This document shows positions 60,678 through 64,000 of a stretch of 64,000 nt of DNA, piece after piece. Both the position numbers and the translations under genes were made by a program. The first letter of the stretch is position 1. Every line of letters begins with the position of its first letter. Below the pieces are notes generated by a model. It had not been told where the DNA came from, did not search any database, and was given only the letters and a program-made list of their open reading frames with translations. The stretch lies in the NCBI RefSeq assembly GCF_030936135.1, contig NC_082600.1, positions 27,969,943 to 28,033,942 on the forward strand, in the 5' to 3' direction. The DNA is from Gavia stellata. Its lineage: Eukaryota > Chordata > Aves > Gaviiformes > Gaviidae.

Positions 60678-62750
60678 CCCTTGGGAGGCAGTCCTGAAAA
60701 GCAAAGGAGTCCAGGAAGACTGGACACTGTTCAAGAAGAAAGTCTTAAAGGCGCAGGAGCAGGCCGTCCCCATGTGCCGGAAGACAAGCCAGCAGGGAAG
60801 AAGACCAGCTTGCCTGAACAGAGAGCTTTGGATGGAACTCAGGAAAAAAAAGAGTTTATGGTCTTTGGAAGAAGGGGCAGACAACTCAGGAGGACTACAA
60901 GGATGTTGTAAGGTTTTGCAGGGAGAAAATTAGAAGGGCCAAAGCCCAACTAGAACTTAACCTGGCAACTGCCGTAAAAGACAACAAAAGATGTTTCTAT
61001 AAATATGTCAGCAACAAAAGGAGGGCTAAGGAGAATCTTCATCCTTTACTGGATGCAGGGGGAAGCATAGTGACAAAGGATGACGAAAAGGCTGAGGTAC
61101 TTAATGCCTTCTTTGCCTCAGTCTTTAATAGTAAGACCAGTTGTTCTTGCAGTACCCAGCCCTCTGAGCTGGAAGATAGGGACGGGGAGCAGAATGAAGC
61201 CCCGACAATCCAAGGGGAAATGGTTAGTGACCTGCTACACCACTTAGACACCCAACAAGTCTATGGGATCAGATGGGATCCACCCAAGGGTACCAAGGGA
61301 GCTGGCAGAAGTGCTCACCAAGTCACTTACCATCATCTACCAGCAGTCCTGGCTAATTGGGGAGGTCCCAGTTGTCTGGAGGTTAGCAAATGTGATGCCC
61401 ATCTTGAAGGAGGATCTGAGAAACAACAGGCCTGTCAGCCTGACCTCGGTGCTGGGGGAGATTATGGAGCAAATCATCCTGAGTGCCATCACGCGGCATG
61501 TACAAGACAACTAGGTGATCAGGCCCAGTCAGCATGGGTGTATGAACGGCAGGTCCTGCTTAACTAATCTGATCGCCTTCTGTGACAAAGTAACCAACTT
61601 AGTGGACAAGGGAAAGGCTGTGGATATAGTCTACCTACACTTTAGTAAAGCCTTTGACACCGTTTCCCACAGCATTGTCCTGGAGAAACTGACTGGTCAT
61701 GGCTTGGATGGGTGCACTCTTCGCTGGGTAAAAAACTGGCTGGATGGCCGGGCCCAAAGGGTTGTGGTGAATGGAGTTAAATCCAGTTTGGCGGTCAGTG
61801 ACAAGTGGTGTTCCCCAGGGCTCAGTATTGCGGCCAGTTTTGTTTAATACCTTTATCAATGATCTGAATGAGGGGATCAAGTGCACCCTCAGTAAGTTTG
61901 CAGACAACACCAAGTTGGGCGGGAGTGTTGATCTGCTCGAGGGTAGGAAGGCTCTGCAGAAGGATCTGGACAGGCTGGATCGATGGGCTGAGGCCAACTG
62001 TATGCAGTCACAACACCCCCATGCAATGCTACAGGCTTGGGGACGAGTGGCTGAAAAGCTGCCTGTCGGAGAAGGACCTGGGGATCTTGATTGACAGCCG
62101 GCTGAATATGAGCCAGCAGTGTGCCCAGGTGGCCAAGAAGGCCAATGGCCTCCTGGCCTGTATCAGAAATAGTGTGGCCAGCAGGAGCAGGGAGGTGATC
62201 GTGCCCCTGTACTCGGCGCTGGTGAGGCCACACCTCGAATACTGTGTTCAGTTTTGGGCCCCTCACTACAGGAAAGACATTGAGGTGCTGGAGCGTGTCC
62301 AGAGAAGGGCAACGAAGCTGGTGAAGGGTGTAGAGCACAGGTCTTATAAGGAGCGGTTGAGACAACTGTGGTTGTTTAGCCTGGAGAAGAGGAGGCTCAA
62401 GGAAGACCTTATCGCTCTCTACAGTTACCTGAAAGGGGGTTGTAGTGAGGTGGGTGTTGGTCTCTTCTCCCAAGTGACAAGCGATAGGACAAGAGGAAAA
62501 AGCTTCAAATTGCGCCAGGGGAGTTTTGGATAGGATATTAGGAAAAACTTCACTGAAAGGGTTGTCAGACATTGGAACAGGCTGCCCAGGGAAGTGGTTG
62601 AGTCAGCATCCCTGGAGGTATTTAAAAGATGTGTGGATGAGGTGCTTAGGGACATGGTTTAGTGGTGGGCTTAGCAGTGTTAGGTTGATGGTTGGACTTG
62701 ATGATCTTAAAGGTCTTTTCCAACATAAATGATTCCATTATTTGATTCTA
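60678..62750 (+). mobile_element. CR1 LINE, 5'-truncated, about 2.07 kb
   Basis: The element starts inside ORF2, after the endonuclease domain, and runs through the reverse transcriptase, the C-terminal domain and the 3' UTR to a worn octamer tail (ATGATTCCATTATTTGATTCTA). No ORF1, endonuclease or promoter remains, as is usual for CR1 copies cut short during insertion. Its 3' UTR (GTGGTGGGCTTAGCAGTG) differs from that of the copies at 9939 and 52698, so it belongs to another subfamily. CR1 elements do not make clear target-site duplications, and none is seen. Confidence 0.95.
60690..62661 (+). pseudogene. Disabled CR1 ORF2 (reverse-transcriptase polyprotein remnant)
   Basis: ORF2 reverse transcriptase normally copies CR1 RNA at nicked target DNA. 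Recognisable blocks in order are a linker (DAGGSIVTKDDEKAEVLNAF at about 61047-61106), RT motifs (SDGIHPRV at about 61267, HFSKAFDTVSHSIVLEKL at about 61640, SGVPQGSVL at about 61806), the active-site box (61897-61908) and the C-terminal domain (from about 62286). Breaks seen are a frameshift near 61260, an in-frame TAG at 61512-61514, a frameshift near 61797, a small deletion with frame change near 62008, and a TAG at 62531-62533. The active-site box reads FADN where FADD is expected, so a catalytic aspartate is lost. The copy cannot make active enzyme. Confidence 0.92.
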
Positions 62751-64000
62751 AATAGCAATAATAAACAGAAGACTTTCAACCCCCAGAATTTGTGCACAGC
62801 CAAATCAAAACTGGTTCTCTAAATGCAAAGTTTATAAACAAAGCATTTCCTTAGTTTATTGGCTCCATTTATTTATTTACTCCATTTTATGTTAATGGTG
62901 GTGGTATCCACTTGACTGCATGAGGTAGTAGTTTTCAAACAGTAACGGTATTTAAAAAGTCATTGAGACCATGTCATTGTTTTGTCAATTTTGTCTTTAA
63001 ATTAAGACCATTCTGTAATGTTACAGATAGACTGGAAACATGCTCAGGCCTAAAACAGCCTCAGCATTAATGAATGGCCAAATATTATTTCCGTGGCCCA
63101 GATGGGTACCCATTCACTGCAACCTGGAAAGGTGAAGCTAAATGGCAAGGAACAGAGGAAGGGTGGAAAGGTTAGTTAAGGGTAATCCAGTGAGTGCTTT
63201 ATTCACAGATGGCCAGGCAGAAATTGAAGCAAAAGATAGAAGAGTTAAGCTCTGTAACTCCTTCTTCCAGGTTTCCTCTGCCGTAACAGGGAAGGCATTT
63301 CAAACAAGTCTCAGACAATGACGCATTAATTGATGCAGTTATAATCATAAATAGGAGGTGTCCTCCCTACAAGGTGATTATGACCATTCCTACAAACAAA
63401 ATAACGCTAATGGAAGAGGCCTCCTTGCAAAGGGGAAGGCTGAAGTCAAAATGCAGCAGGATAGTTCTTATTTGGTAGTCTTGCTTTCACCTATTGTTTC
63501 TATAGTGCTTGTAGCAGGACAAGACAATCTGCCTGCTGGGGTTTGTCTATAGATGTTCCTTGCCTTAGTATCCAAGCAGAGTCCTGCTGTGCAGCCTTAT
63601 TGCTGCATGTAATTTATAGCACCTGTCTCTGTTAGAGCCTAACCTTCCCTGAATCAAAAAGGCATTTAAGGATTTAAAAATTGGGGGTAGGGGTGGATTG
63701 TACATGCGCCTTCCAATCTTTTCCTAATTTCCTTTGAAATGAATGTATTAATATTAATTTTTGCCATCCGCAGTTCATATCAATTTATGAACCAATTTGC
63801 CTTGTATGGATTATTGCTCTTTAGATGTGCAGATTTGCCACTTTTGATAAATCCAGCACACTATCTTAAGGATAGTCATTTTTCATTCTAAATTGTTGCA
63901 CACAGCTTGCTTGCTCTATTTCTCATAGCTGAAACTTAGTCTTTCTGAACCTCATACTAAACACGCTTGTCCCAACATACTTGATAGGAACTACAAATTG
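62751..64000. other. Gene-free AT-rich spacer at the window end
   Basis: No gene, RNA gene or repeat is recognised. By analogy with mammals the next gene beyond SSTR1 could be TTC6, but no tetratricopeptide-like frame is seen in this window. Confidence 0.55.

Noticed and set aside
57336-64000. TTC6 terminal exons on the minus strand
   Set aside because: Expected from mammalian gene order, but no tetratricopeptide pattern is visible in any minus-strand frame.

Overview
The window reads as an ordinary stretch of a bird autosome. The evidence is four 3'-anchored CR1 retrotransposon copies (LINEs that end in the bird-type octamer tail), compact single-exon vertebrate genes in CpG islands, and AT-rich spacer between them. 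Nothing prokaryotic or viral is visible. The species cannot be fixed from the sequence. Two protein-coding genes are well supported: CLEC14A (13603-14817, plus strand) and SSTR1 (29680-30867, minus strand). They point toward each other about 15 kb apart. As I recall, mammals show the same convergent pair next to FOXA1/TTC6, so this is probably the avian counterpart of human 14q21.

Layout. From 1 to 13 kb there is gene-free spacer with a possible tRNA-derived SINE fossil (about 3.94 kb), a three-phase pentanucleotide microsatellite (7.83 kb), and two minus-strand CR1 tails (9.94 and 11.90 kb). From 13.2 to 15 kb a very GC-rich island carries the whole CLEC14A reading frame, including a 69-base near-perfect palindrome. 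From 15 to 29 kb there is AT-rich spacer with a decayed CR1/L3-like LINE (19.84 kb), a Z-DNA-prone tract and a long A5G array. From 29.7 to 31.2 kb lies SSTR1 with its CpG island. Upstream of SSTR1 come a C-rich minisatellite with a G-quadruplex motif and then about 1.8 kb of extreme strand asymmetry (G almost absent on the plus strand). From 35.16 to 35.81 kb there is a diverged tandem repeat with a period near 170 bp. From 36 to 60 kb I see no gene, only small inverted repeats and a short CR1 tail. From 60.7 to 62.75 kb lies a longer, disabled plus-strand CR1 with a reverse-transcriptase pseudogene.

Function. CLEC14A is an endothelial group-XIV C-type-lectin-like membrane protein. SSTR1 is a Gi-coupled somatostatin receptor. 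They share a neighbourhood, not a pathway. I found no new multi-gene system. The observations most worth checking are non-coding: the CLEC14A palindrome, the G-poor region upstream of SSTR1, and the ~170 bp tandem repeat. All coordinates and counts come from reading by eye, and no alignment or database search was run.
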